Assembly: GCA_029942065.1 (NCBI GenBank)
Contig: JAPYTY010000137.1
Span: forward strand, 1 to 5,953
DNA: 5,953 nucleotides
Source of the DNA: Acidobacteriota bacterium
GTDB taxonomy: Bacteria; Acidobacteriota; UBA6911; RPQK01; JADFOI01
Direction: 5' to 3'
Of the stretch, positions 1 through 5,751 are shown in pieces. The notes beneath the pieces are model-generated. The model was not told the origin of the DNA and searched no databases. It saw nothing but the letters and a program-made list of their open reading frames with translations. Numbering within the stretch: the first letter of the stretch is position 1; each line of letters starts with the position of its first letter. Both the position numbers and the translations under genes were made by a program.

Positions 1-167
1 TCTCCTATCCTCTTTATATGACCGACCAGCCGGGCGTCAGCGGAATCTTTGATCAGGAGGTGTTCATTCCCTTTTCGTTGCTAATTAATAAAGAGGGTCA
101 GGTACAGGAGGTCTTCGAGGGTTGGAGTGCCCGCTCCCGGAAAAAAATCCTCGAGCTGCTCGAATAA
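1..167 (+). CDS. C-terminal end of a TlpA/ResA-like thioredoxin-fold protein (partial)
   Basis: The frame is open from the window edge (first full codon at 3) to a TAA at 165-167 and gives 54 residues. The peptide reads YPLYMTDQPG, then EVFIPFSLLINKEGQVQEVF, then EGW and a basic/leucine helix ending in ILELLE. This matches the end of the thioredoxin fold in TlpA/ResA/AhpC-TSA proteins: a cis-proline (codon 69-71, in FIPFSLLI), the following beta strand, a turn of the 'xxDG' type (here NKEG), the last strand, and a C-terminal helix. The active-site CxxC, if present, lies outside the window, so reductase versus peroxiredoxin activity cannot be decided. Family proteins usually act outside the cytoplasmic membrane in thiol-disulfide exchange or cytochrome c maturation. 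It converges on the large minus-strand gene, with the palindrome cluster between them. The thioredoxin-fold call is fairly safe, the subfamily less so. Confidence 0.72.
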   Translation, partial: SYPLYMTDQPGVSGIFDQEVFIPFSLLINKEGQVQEVFEGWSARSRKKILELLE

Positions 168-193
168 AAGGTAGGGCCTCACGGCAATTTTTT

Positions 194-217
194 GTAGCGG
201 CCGCTCTGTGAGCGGCC
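194..217 (+). repeat. REP-like palindrome 1 (GTAG head, GGCCGCTC stem)
   Basis: The head GTAG is at 194-197. It is followed by a perfect 8-bp inverted repeat, GGCCGCTC (199-206) and GAGCGGCC (210-217), with a TGT loop. Positions 192-216 are repeated without change at 477-501. Confidence 0.8.
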
Positions 218-257
218 CTCCCAACGTTTCATCTTCAAGCAAGATCTCTCAGGATAT

Positions 258-280
258 GTAGGGGCGTACTGAGTACGCCC
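258..280 (+). repeat. REP-like palindrome 2 (GTAG head, GGGCGTACT stem)
   Basis: The head GTAG is at 258-261. The 9-base arms GGGCGTACT (262-270) and AGTACGCCC (272-280) are perfect inverted repeats around a single G. Palindrome 4 carries almost the same unit on the other strand. Confidence 0.8.
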
Positions 281-307
281 ACAAGACAACCATTATCGAT
301 GGCATCT

Positions 308-330
308 ATAGGGCGCACTTGGTGCGACCC
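308..330 (+). repeat. REP-like palindrome 3 (ATAG head, CGCAC stem)
   Basis: The head is ATAG (308-311), a one-base variant of GTAG. The arms CGCAC (314-318) and GTGCG (322-326) surround a TTG loop. Outer GGG (311-313) and CCC (328-330) can also pair if A327 is bulged. It is the least regular headed member apart from palindrome 6. Confidence 0.6.
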
Positions 331-399
331 GGCTCGACTCCTCCGGATGCCCTGGGATTTGAGAGGTGCGCTCTTCTTACCATCACCGATCTTGCTGTG

Positions 400-421
400 G
401 GCGTACTCAGTACGCCGCTAC
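400..421 (-). repeat. REP-like palindrome 4, reverse orientation (GTAG head)
   Basis: On the minus strand the head GTAG (421-418) is followed by C and then a unit with arms GGCGTACT and AGTACGCC (plus-strand 400-407 and 409-416). It is the inverted counterpart of palindrome 2, so the pair at 258-280 and 400-421 faces inward, as in paired REP arrangements. Confidence 0.75.
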
Positions 422-442
422 ACCAGGTTGCCAGGTATCGTC

Positions 443-461
443 CCGAAGGGGCGCCCTTCGG
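443..461. repeat. Palindrome without head (CCGAAGGG stem)
   Basis: The arms CCGAAGGG (443-450) and CCCTTCGG (454-461) are perfect 8-bp complements around GCG. No GTAG-like tetranucleotide flanks it on either strand, so it may be a different repeat type sitting among the headed ones. No T-run follows it on either strand, which argues against an intrinsic terminator. Confidence 0.65.
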
Positions 462-478
462 TCAGTGGGCAAGCTCTT

Positions 479-501
479 GTAGCGGCCGCTCTGTGAGCGG
501 C
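479..501 (+). repeat. REP-like palindrome 5 (second copy of palindrome 1)
   Basis: The GTAG head is at 479-482. The stem GCCGCTC (485-491) and GAGCGGC (495-501) encloses a TGT loop. The 25 bases 477-501 are identical to 192-216, while the sequence on either side differs. This points to dispersal of a unit rather than a longer local duplication. Confidence 0.8.
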
Positions 502-514
502 TTCCGGGAATGTG

Positions 515-533
515 GGAGGCGCCTCAGTGCGCC
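515..533 (+). repeat. REP-like palindrome 6 (GGAG head, degenerate)
   Basis: The head GGAG is at 515-518. The arms GGCGC (518-522) and GCGCC (529-533) flank CTCAGT. Adding one A after GGCGC would restore a longer palindrome of the same style as palindromes 2 and 4, so this looks like a decayed copy. Confidence 0.5.
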
Positions 534-586
534 GATTCTTCCTTTACCACCACAAAACAAAGTCGGAATCGTTTCGGATTTGGGAG

Positions 587-3500
587 TTAAAATTTCGGAG
601 TTACCAGCGGCTGCAACAACCGCAGCGCCGGCCGGGTATTGAATGTTTCCCGATAACGCCGATGCTCTTCATCCCCCGGAAATTGCTGGTGGGCAGGATA
701 GGGATAAGCACTCATTTTATGGAAGGGAAGGGGTTCGACGGTCTGGGAAAGGGCCGTATTGAGATCCCCATCCTTGACCCAGCCGTTGACGTAAACCAGA
801 AAGTCCCGGGTGAAGCCCTGCCGGGGAGGCGCCAGGTCGGTTCCGTTGAACCGGAGTCGGATTTCATCTCCCGATCCCATGATCACGAAGCGGTCATCCA
901 CGGTTCCCATCAGTTCCTCCACCGGCCCGTAGCGGGTGTAGTCGCCGGGGGTAGGATTCCACATTGAGACCGGGCTCACCCGGGAATAGTCAAACCATTC
1001 GGGCTGCCTGCGCCGGGGATCCACCGTGACAGAGGAAAAACCCCGGAAGCGCAGTTGGGCGTCCTCAAGAGGGATCTCGGTCATGGGGACCGCCGGTTCA
1101 GCGGTGTCGAAGGTCATGAAGATCTCATCCCAGTAGAGGCACAGGTTGGTCACGATTCTTACCTCCCGTGACGAGGAGAGGAACCGATCTGTCAGATCCA
1201 CGACCAGGGTCTTGGGCTTGCCGGCCGGCAAGCCCATATCCTCGATAACGGTCTGCCATTGCCCCTGCTTGTCTTTGACCTGAAGGTAGGGCGGGGTCAT
1301 GGCTTCTCCCCCTTGATCCATCCGGAAAAAACTGCTGGAGTCTCCCCAGTCCACCCAACCGTTCAGCACCAGCAGGGCCCGATTCCGGATCGCCGCCCGG
1401 GAACCAAAATCGAGCTCCAGCGCATGCATCTCGGCGACCCCGGTGGTATCGCGAGCGAACTCGTCCGGATAGCGGGCGTCCAGCTTGACGACCCTCGACC
1501 GGACGTCCCGACCCAGTTGGTCTCGTGCCCTGACCGGATAAAGGCGTTCCTTGACGCCGAACAGACGGAAGTCCGGGAAGGGCGGGGACGTGAGCTTGTC
1601 GCTTGTGATTATGGTCATCTCCTCCGGGTGATCCACGGCGAACAGCCGGATCTGGTCCAGATAGGCCACTTCACGAAGCTCTTCGGTAATGCGAATTTCG
1701 AAAAAATCTCCCTCCCGGGCCAGCGAATCGCCGTCAATCCGAACGTACTCATCATAATCGGTGGCAAAGTACTGATCCTCCGCCACCTGAAAACCCAGGG
1801 GCGCTGCCCCCAGCATGTCGGTGATGAACTCGAACTCCTGGCCGTTCCAGCTAAACAGGGTCGGACACGAACCGGAGAGGCGCTCCTTCTCCTCGAAATG
1901 GGACGCCCGGCGGGTGGGCTGCCGGGTTTCGTTTTGAATCAGTCCGTTGGGCCAGATAATGCGGACCACATCGATGGTGTCCGAGGGTCCAAGCCCGAAG
2001 GACAGTGGAACCCCCCGATAGGTCTTTTTTTGATACCCGGAGCCGGTTCTCACCTCGACCTTGGCGGCGGGGGCGGTGACCAGGTTGCGGACGCCGGTCA
2101 GCGAAACCTCCAGCCAGTGGTTCGAGCCCGGGATTTGATTGTGCAGAATGTGGATCTCACCGTCCTGGGTCACCAGGGCCAGATCCACCCGGCCATCCCG
2201 GTCAAAATCAGCGCCGACAATACCGGAGACCGCCCCGAGCGGCGTCAACTCCCGGGCGGGACCCAGCTGACCCTGGCCCTGGTTCTGGAAGGCCAGGTTT
2301 CCCGCTACCAGGTCGACCACGCCTCGATTGGCCAGATCGACCGCCAGCACCGATTCTGCTGCGGCTCGGCTGAGCACGGTCTCCTCCAGAGTTCCCCGCC
2401 GGTTAACCAGCACCGAGATCCGGGAATCACCGACTGCGGCCAGGTCGGTCCATCCGTCATTGTCGAGATCCAGAGCTTCAAGCGACTCGACCCCTGCCGG
2501 TGTGTTGGGCAGGGACTCCGCCTGGTACCGGCCGCCCAGCCGGTCCCGGTAAAGAACGAGGGGACGATCCCGGTAGCTGACGACCAGATCGAATACCTCC
2601 TTGTCCTTGATCAGGTCATAGACCACGGCATCCAGGGCCTCCCCGGGGAGGAAGGGGAAATCCGGCGTGTGCCGGGCGAATCCGGCATTGCCGTTGTTTC
2701 TGAGCAGCACCGACTGGCTGCCCAGTAAAAAAAGATCCAGGTCGTTGTCATGGTCAAAGTCCATCCACAGGGCCTTGCCCCAGTCTCCGGCGGGAAGGGC
2801 GGAGGAATACCTTAAAAAGGTTCCCCGGCTGTTGAGATAAAGGAGAGGACCCGAGGCGGTGAGTACGCAAAGATCCGGGAATCCGTCGTTGTTGAAGTCC
2901 CCGGCTGCGATGGAGGTCACCTCGCCCAGATCTTCCAGTCCCGAGGGTGCCACCAGCTGCCGGCCGTTTCGGTAGAGTCGCACCTGCCGGTTGGTCCAGG
3001 CCAGCAGATCGGGGCGGGCATCGCGGTCGGCATCAATTACCGCCAGCTGCGGATTGCTGCCTTCCAGCCTCTCCCCCAGCCGCGAGTCGCCAAAGTCCAG
3101 ATCGGCCATCGCCCCGACCGGGGTTGCCGGCTCCAGGGTGTCGAAGATTTCGGCATAAATGCTCCACTCCAGATTCTCCGGAACGGCGGCATTGGCGGTC
3201 AGTGTCTTGATTTCTTCAAAGATCTTCAGCTGCTGGGCCGCCTGGTCGGTCTGGCCCCGCATCCGGTAGGCCGTGTAGAGCTGAAAGTGAGGTCCCGCCA
3301 GGGCCGAACCCAGCAGGGCGGCCCTTTCGAAGTGTCTCAAGGCGCTCTCGGGATCTCCCGCCAGACGGAACAGAACCCCCAGGTTGTAGTGGGAGACCGG
3401 TTCGTCCGGTACCAGCCTGACCATCTGCTCGAACTGTTCCTGGGCGCGATCGTATTGACCCAGTTTTTTGTAGATGATTCCCAGATTGAACCAGCTGTGA

Positions 3501-3802
3501 GGGATGGCGGGAGCTTCCCTCTGGACCCTTTCCAGCTGGGCAATTCCCTGATCGGTCTGTCCCGCCCGGATCAGGGCCAGGCCGTGGTTTAGCCGTTCGC
3601 GGGTCGAATCCGGAGCCAGTTCCAGGGCTATCCTGAACTGCTCGACTGCTTCGATAGAGGTGGTCTGGTTTTCGTAGAAGGCCTTGCCCAGGTTGCGGTG
3701 TCGCCACAGTTGGTCGGATATATCCGTCGGGCTCTGATCGGGATGGACCCACAGTGCCGAGAGCACCGCAAAGATCGCCATTACCGCCCCTATCCAAGCC
3801 AT
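587..3802 (-). CDS. Exported TPR / VCBS-FG-GAP propeller / ASPIC-UnbV protein
   Basis: The protein has 1071 residues. Residues 2-19 form a hydrophobic signal or anchor segment, so the rest probably lies outside the cytoplasmic membrane. TPRs follow in exact 34-residue register (65-98, 99-132, 133-166, 167-200), with a looser one at about 28-64. Seven Asp-rich motifs of the VCBS/FG-GAP type start at residues 257, 302, 348, 396, 445, 489 and 532. The best are DFNNDGFPD, DLDNDGWTD and DFDRDGRVD, which suit a calcium-binding seven-bladed propeller. Residues 561-620 match the ASPIC/UnbV module (NHWLEVSL, GVPLSFGLG, IIWPNG). Residues 645-1071 begin with CPTLFSWNGQEFEFITDMLG and have no function I can name. 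The ATG at 3802-3800 has AGGA seven bases upstream. The family is usually linked to protein or surface interactions. No enzyme motif is visible and the role is unknown. It is transcribed divergently from the DUF3179 gene. Confidence 0.93.
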   Translation of the reverse strand: MAWIGAVMAIFAVLSALWVHPDQSPTDISDQLWRHRNLGKAFYENQTTSIEAVEQFRIALELAPDSTRERLNHGLALIRAGQTDQGIAQLERVQREAPAIPHSWFNLGIIYKKLGQYDRAQEQFEQMVRLVPDEPVSHYNLGVLFRLAGDPESALRHFERAALLGSALAGPHFQLYTAYRMRGQTDQAAQQLKIFEEIKTLTANAAVPENLEWSIYAEIFDTLEPATPVGAMADLDFGDSRLGERLEGSNPQLAVIDADRDARPDLLAWTNRQVRLYRNGRQLVAPSGLEDLGEVTSIAAGDFNNDGFPDLCVLTASGPLLYLNSRGTFLRYSSALPAGDWGKALWMDFDHDNDLDLFLLGSQSVLLRNNGNAGFARHTPDFPFLPGEALDAVVYDLIKDKEVFDLVVSYRDRPLVLYRDRLGGRYQAESLPNTPAGVESLEALDLDNDGWTDLAAVGDSRISVLVNRRGTLEETVLSRAAAESVLAVDLANRGVVDLVAGNLAFQNQGQGQLGPARELTPLGAVSGIVGADFDRDGRVDLALVTQDGEIHILHNQIPGSNHWLEVSLTGVRNLVTAPAAKVEVRTGSGYQKKTYRGVPLSFGLGPSDTIDVVRIIWPNGLIQNETRQPTRRASHFEEKERLSGSCPTLFSWNGQEFEFITDMLGAAPLGFQVAEDQYFATDYDEYVRIDGDSLAREGDFFEIRITEELREVAYLDQIRLFAVDHPEEMTIITSDKLTSPPFPDFRLFGVKERLYPVRARDQLGRDVRSRVVKLDARYPDEFARDTTGVAEMHALELDFGSRAAIRNRALLVLNGWVDWGDSSSFFRMDQGGEAMTPPYLQVKDKQGQWQTVIEDMGLPAGKPKTLVVDLTDRFLSSSREVRIVTNLCLYWDEIFMTFDTAEPAVPMTEIPLEDAQLRFRGFSSVTVDPRRRQPEWFDYSRVSPVSMWNPTPGDYTRYGPVEELMGTVDDRFVIMGSGDEIRLRFNGTDLAPPRQGFTRDFLVYVNGWVKDGDLNTALSQTVEPLPFHKMSAYPYPAHQQFPGDEEHRRYRETFNTRPALRLLQPLVTPKF

Positions 3803-3848
3803 TCTCGTTTCCTTTCCCAGCCCTGATGATGGGTGGGTTGTGGTCCTT

Positions 3849-3854
3849 ATTGTA
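3849..3854 (-). promoter_or_regulatory. Possible -10 element for the large minus-strand gene
   Basis: On the minus strand this reads TACAAT, five of six matches to the sigma-70 consensus, about 47 bases before the start codon. No good -35 hexamer stands 16-18 bases upstream, so the call is weak unless an activator is used. Confidence 0.25.
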
Positions 3855-3920
3855 TCCCATCACCATGGGTACTTCCTGTTCGGGAAAGAGTCGGGATTCC
3901 AACAGTTCAAGCCGAAGGGA

Positions 3921-3950
3921 TTGCCACCCATGGATCCGCTTGTTTATTAA
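3921..3950 (+). promoter_or_regulatory. Possible sigma-70-type promoter for the DUF3179-thioredoxin pair
   Basis: TTGCCA (3921-3926, five of six matches to the -35 consensus) is followed after 18 bases by TATTAA (3945-3950, four of six matches to the -10). The leader to the start codon would be about 50 bases. It is a pattern match only. Confidence 0.35.
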
Positions 3951-3993
3951 TAGTAGGATCAATCCGTTCCGGTTCTGGTTTGAATCGTGTAAC

Positions 3994-4002
3994 AGGAGGT
4001 GA
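3994..4002 (+). promoter_or_regulatory. Strong Shine-Dalgarno site fixing a GTG start
   Basis: AGGAGGTGA is fully complementary to the usual 3' end of 16S rRNA. Its GGAGG core ends nine bases before the GTG at 4009. It supports this non-ATG start over later in-frame ATGs. Confidence 0.85.
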
Positions 4003-4008
4003 AAAAAA

Positions 4009-5118
4009 GTGTCTGTCAATAAAACGTTGATCGGTGTGGCCCTGGTTGCCCTCTTTTGGGTGGGTGTTCTGGTGGGTGTTTTCTGGCCTTCCACGGGCGG
4101 TGAGGAAGTTGCTCCGGTTGCTCTGGAGGCGCCGGACTCCGAGTACCAGCCCTGGGATGAAACCCTGGCCCTGACCAGTCCCTTTCCCAGATTCATCTTT
4201 CTTCCGCTGAACAATCCCGCCGTGGTTCCCGCAGATATGGCTCCCTTCATGAAGGATGAAGACATCGTCGCGGGCGTGGTGGTGGAGGGGCAGGCCCGAG
4301 CCTATCCCCAGTGGGTCCTGGTTGCCTATCATGTGGTCAACGACACCATCGGAAACTCTCCGGTACTTCTGGCTCACTGCGAGATCTGCAGTGGGACCTC
4401 CTCCTTTACTCCCATGGTCGATGCCTTTGAGGGCCGAACCATGAGTTTTCAGATTCATGGGATTGCCAAGGGCACCTTCAGCGTCTACGACTATCAGACT
4501 CAGACGGTGTGGTCCCCCTTTACCGGCCGCACCATGGAAGGAGCCCTGCATCCCTCCCGGATGGACCGGATCCCTCTGATCGTGGAGCCCTGGGGTAATT
4601 GGAAGAAACGCTTTCCCGAAACCGAGGTCCTGCTGGCCTCGCGAAGAATGATCGAGGTGCGCGATCATGGGCGCGGAGACCCCAACACGATCGGGCATGA
4701 CTTCCTTCCCGACGGTTTTGCCAACGTGGCCAATATGGACGACACTCGCCTGAATCCCAACGAGCTGATCTTTGGCGTGACCAACATTGCTGGAACCCAG
4801 TCGATCGTCTTTACGCTGGAATATCTCAAGCAGCAAGAGGGGCTCTTCAAGTACCGATTTGCCGACGAGGACTACCTGCTCAAGCGGATCGGTGATTTTG
4901 CGGTGGTGGCCTATCGTTTGAGAAAGAGTGAGGAAGAGAAGGAATTCCACCTGATCAGCGAGGTCCCCTTTCGGGTCGGCGACGGCCAGGGGGGCGTCTG
5001 GGATGAACTTGGACATGCCGTCAATGAGGGAGGCGAGGATCTCCTGGTGGCGGATGGCTATTTCACCGAGTGGTACGAATGGGTCAGCGGCTGGCCCGAG
5101 TCCCAGATTGCCGATTAG
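4009..5118 (+). CDS. Membrane-anchored DUF3179 domain protein
   Basis: The protein has 369 residues and starts at GTG, with a near-perfect ribosome site upstream. Residues 6-27 (LIGVALVALFWVGVLVGVFW) form one membrane segment, probably an uncleaved anchor with the rest outside. Residues 60-365 follow the DUF3179 pattern as I know it: LNNPAVVPAD, the GQARAYPQWVLVAYHVVNDT block, a cysteine motif, GRTMSFQIHG, YDYQTQTVWSPFTGRTMEG, the WGNWKKRFPETEVL segment, and an aromatic end (YFTEWYEWVSGWPES). The cysteine motif is usually CPLCG in this family. Here it is HCEICSG (Cys124, Cys127), so the CxxC spacing is kept but the interior is changed. The biochemical role of the family is not established, to my knowledge. 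The CxxC could bind a metal or act in redox chemistry. The thioredoxin gene follows at once, probably in the same transcript. Confidence 0.9.
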   Translation: MSVNKTLIGVALVALFWVGVLVGVFWPSTGGEEVAPVALEAPDSEYQPWDETLALTSPFPRFIFLPLNNPAVVPADMAPFMKDEDIVAGVVVEGQARAYPQWVLVAYHVVNDTIGNSPVLLAHCEICSGTSSFTPMVDAFEGRTMSFQIHGIAKGTFSVYDYQTQTVWSPFTGRTMEGALHPSRMDRIPLIVEPWGNWKKRFPETEVLLASRRMIEVRDHGRGDPNTIGHDFLPDGFANVANMDDTRLNPNELIFGVTNIAGTQSIVFTLEYLKQQEGLFKYRFADEDYLLKRIGDFAVVAYRLRKSEEEKEFHLISEVPFRVGDGQGGVWDELGHAVNEGGEDLLVADGYFTEWYEWVSGWPESQIAD

Positions 5119-5154
5119 TGGAAATCGGCAGGAGTGTTTTCTATAATCGAACCG

Positions 5155-5667
5155 ATGAGAAACCCCGTGTTCAATAGAAGGAAGGGTTTGCTCTCCCGGG
5201 CGGTCCCCGTCGCTTTGCTGGCCGCCACGGTTTTTTGCAGCAGCGCTCCTCCCGAGGAGCAGGCTCCGGCAGTTGAAGCCGACCTTCCGTCGATCACCTG
5301 GCAGACTTTTGATTCGGGTCTGTTGGAGCAGGCCCAGCAGGAGGGACGGCCGGTGATCGTTTATTTTCATGCCGACTGGTGCGTTCCCTGCATCGAACTG
5401 GATCGCTACACCTTCAGCGACCCCAGCGTCGTTGAATCGGCCGAGTCGTTTATCCGCACCAAGGTGGACTGGACTGAATACGCTTCGGTGGACGCCCAGA
5501 TGGAGCCCGGTGCCGCCCTGCTCAAGGAGCAGTACACCGTCTATGCCCTCCCCACCATTATTTTCCTGGATGCCGAAGGCAACGAGGCCGCCGACTCGCG
5601 TGTCATCGGACACCTGGATCCCGAGGACTTTATCCTTCAGATGGAGCGGGCTTTGCCCGCCGGTTAG
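5155..5667 (+). CDS. Exported thioredoxin-fold protein similar to the DsbD gamma domain
   Basis: From the ATG the product has 170 residues. A basic start (MRNPVFNRRKG) and a hydrophobic stretch (about 16-27, AVPVALLAATVF) form an export signal. Cys28 then begins a Ser/Pro/Glu-rich linker, as in lipoproteins, but Phe27 is a poor lipobox -1 residue; cleavage after SSA (29-31) is an alternative. The thioredoxin fold spans about 50-168: VIVYFHADWCVPC (active site Cys76, Cys79), then ELDRYTFSDPSVV, the cis-proline in YALPTIIFLDAEG (Pro133), and GHLDPEDF. The TFSDPSVV and LDAEG segments resemble the C-terminal domain of DsbD, here without its membrane part. The start is uncertain: GTG at 5134 adds seven residues and leaves a 15-base gap to the previous gene; TTG at 5188 has AGAAGGA five bases upstream; the AGGAG at 5130-5134 is 20 bases from the chosen ATG. 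Likely role: thiol-disulfide exchange outside the membrane. Confidence 0.88.
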   Translation: MRNPVFNRRKGLLSRAVPVALLAATVFCSSAPPEEQAPAVEADLPSITWQTFDSGLLEQAQQEGRPVIVYFHADWCVPCIELDRYTFSDPSVVESAESFIRTKVDWTEYASVDAQMEPGAALLKEQYTVYALPTIIFLDAEGNEAADSRVIGHLDPEDFILQMERALPAG

Positions 5668-5739
5668 TCCCTTTTCGCTGTTCTGGCTTTCTCCCTCTCT
5701 TAAAAAAGGCTGAATTTCTCCATTTCCGGGTTTATTTTG

Positions 5740-5751
5740 ACGAAATTTCGT
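5740..5751. repeat. Perfect 12-bp palindrome at the IS boundary
   Basis: ACGAAATTTCGT is fully self-complementary. Its last base coincides with the first T of the proposed IS3 left end at 5751. It may be a palindromic target or chance. Confidence 0.5.

Larger units (their letters stand above)
168..586. repeat. Gene-free stretch packed with REP-like palindromes
   Basis: This gap lies between the 3' ends of two convergent genes. No convincing coding sequence is present. It contains at least seven short inverted repeats: five with a recognisable GTAG, ATAG or GGAG head, one in reverse orientation with the same head, and one headless palindrome at 443-461. One 25-base unit is present twice, identically (192-216 and 477-501). 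REP elements mobilised by RAYT transposases are known for a GTAG/GGAG head before a hairpin, and they accumulate between genes, often at 3' ends. The assignment to that class rests on form alone, as no RAYT gene is in the window. Confidence 0.7.
3803..4008. promoter_or_regulatory. Divergent intergenic region between the large protein and the DUF3179 gene
   Basis: Two genes are transcribed away from each other from these 206 bases, so both promoters should lie here. The hexamer ATGGGT occurs at 3829-3834 and 3865-3870 and as its complement ACCCAT at 3926-3931. A TCCCAT at 3855-3860 forms an imperfect inverted repeat with the second copy. No coding sequence or RNA gene is recognisable. The repeated hexamers could be regulator half-sites, but that is a guess. 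Confidence 0.5.

Noticed and set aside
320..350. A T-arm-like stretch (GGCTCGACTCC) suggesting a tRNA
   Set aside because: No correct 5-bp T stem, anticodon arm or acceptor stem can be drawn around it, and it lies inside the repeat cluster.
168..586. CRISPR array
   Set aside because: The repeats are palindromes of differing sequence in both orientations, with irregular spacing and only one exact pair. There is no regular repeat-spacer pattern and no cas gene.
545..586. Intrinsic terminator of the large minus-strand gene just past its stop codon
   Set aside because: On the minus strand there is a modest T-rich stretch (CTTTGTTTTG), but only a four-base stem can be drawn before it, so a terminator is not supported.
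299..967. Overlapping plus-strand open frames between the two convergent genes and into the 3' end of the large gene
   Set aside because: They run through the palindrome cluster or antisense to the large gene, have low-complexity Arg/Pro-rich translations, and match no family I know.
1259..2728. A 489-codon plus-strand open frame antisense to the large protein gene
   Set aside because: The opposite strand has clear TPR, VCBS and ASPIC domains over this span. The antisense translation has no domain pattern and reflects GC-rich codon structure.
3216..4265. A 349-codon minus-strand open frame overlapping the start of the large gene in another frame
   Set aside because: It spans the divergent promoter and has a Gly/Pro/Arg/Ser-rich translation typical of an out-of-frame reading.
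3907..5613. A 568-codon minus-strand open frame antisense to the DUF3179 and thioredoxin genes
   Set aside because: It shadows two recognisable plus-strand genes, crosses their promoter, and shows no family features.
5646..5667. Hairpin GCGGGC-TTT-GCCCGC as an intrinsic terminator of the thioredoxin gene
   Set aside because: The stem is perfect but lies inside the coding sequence, and only a short interrupted T-run (CCCTTTTCG) follows beyond the stop codon, too distant for a standard terminator.
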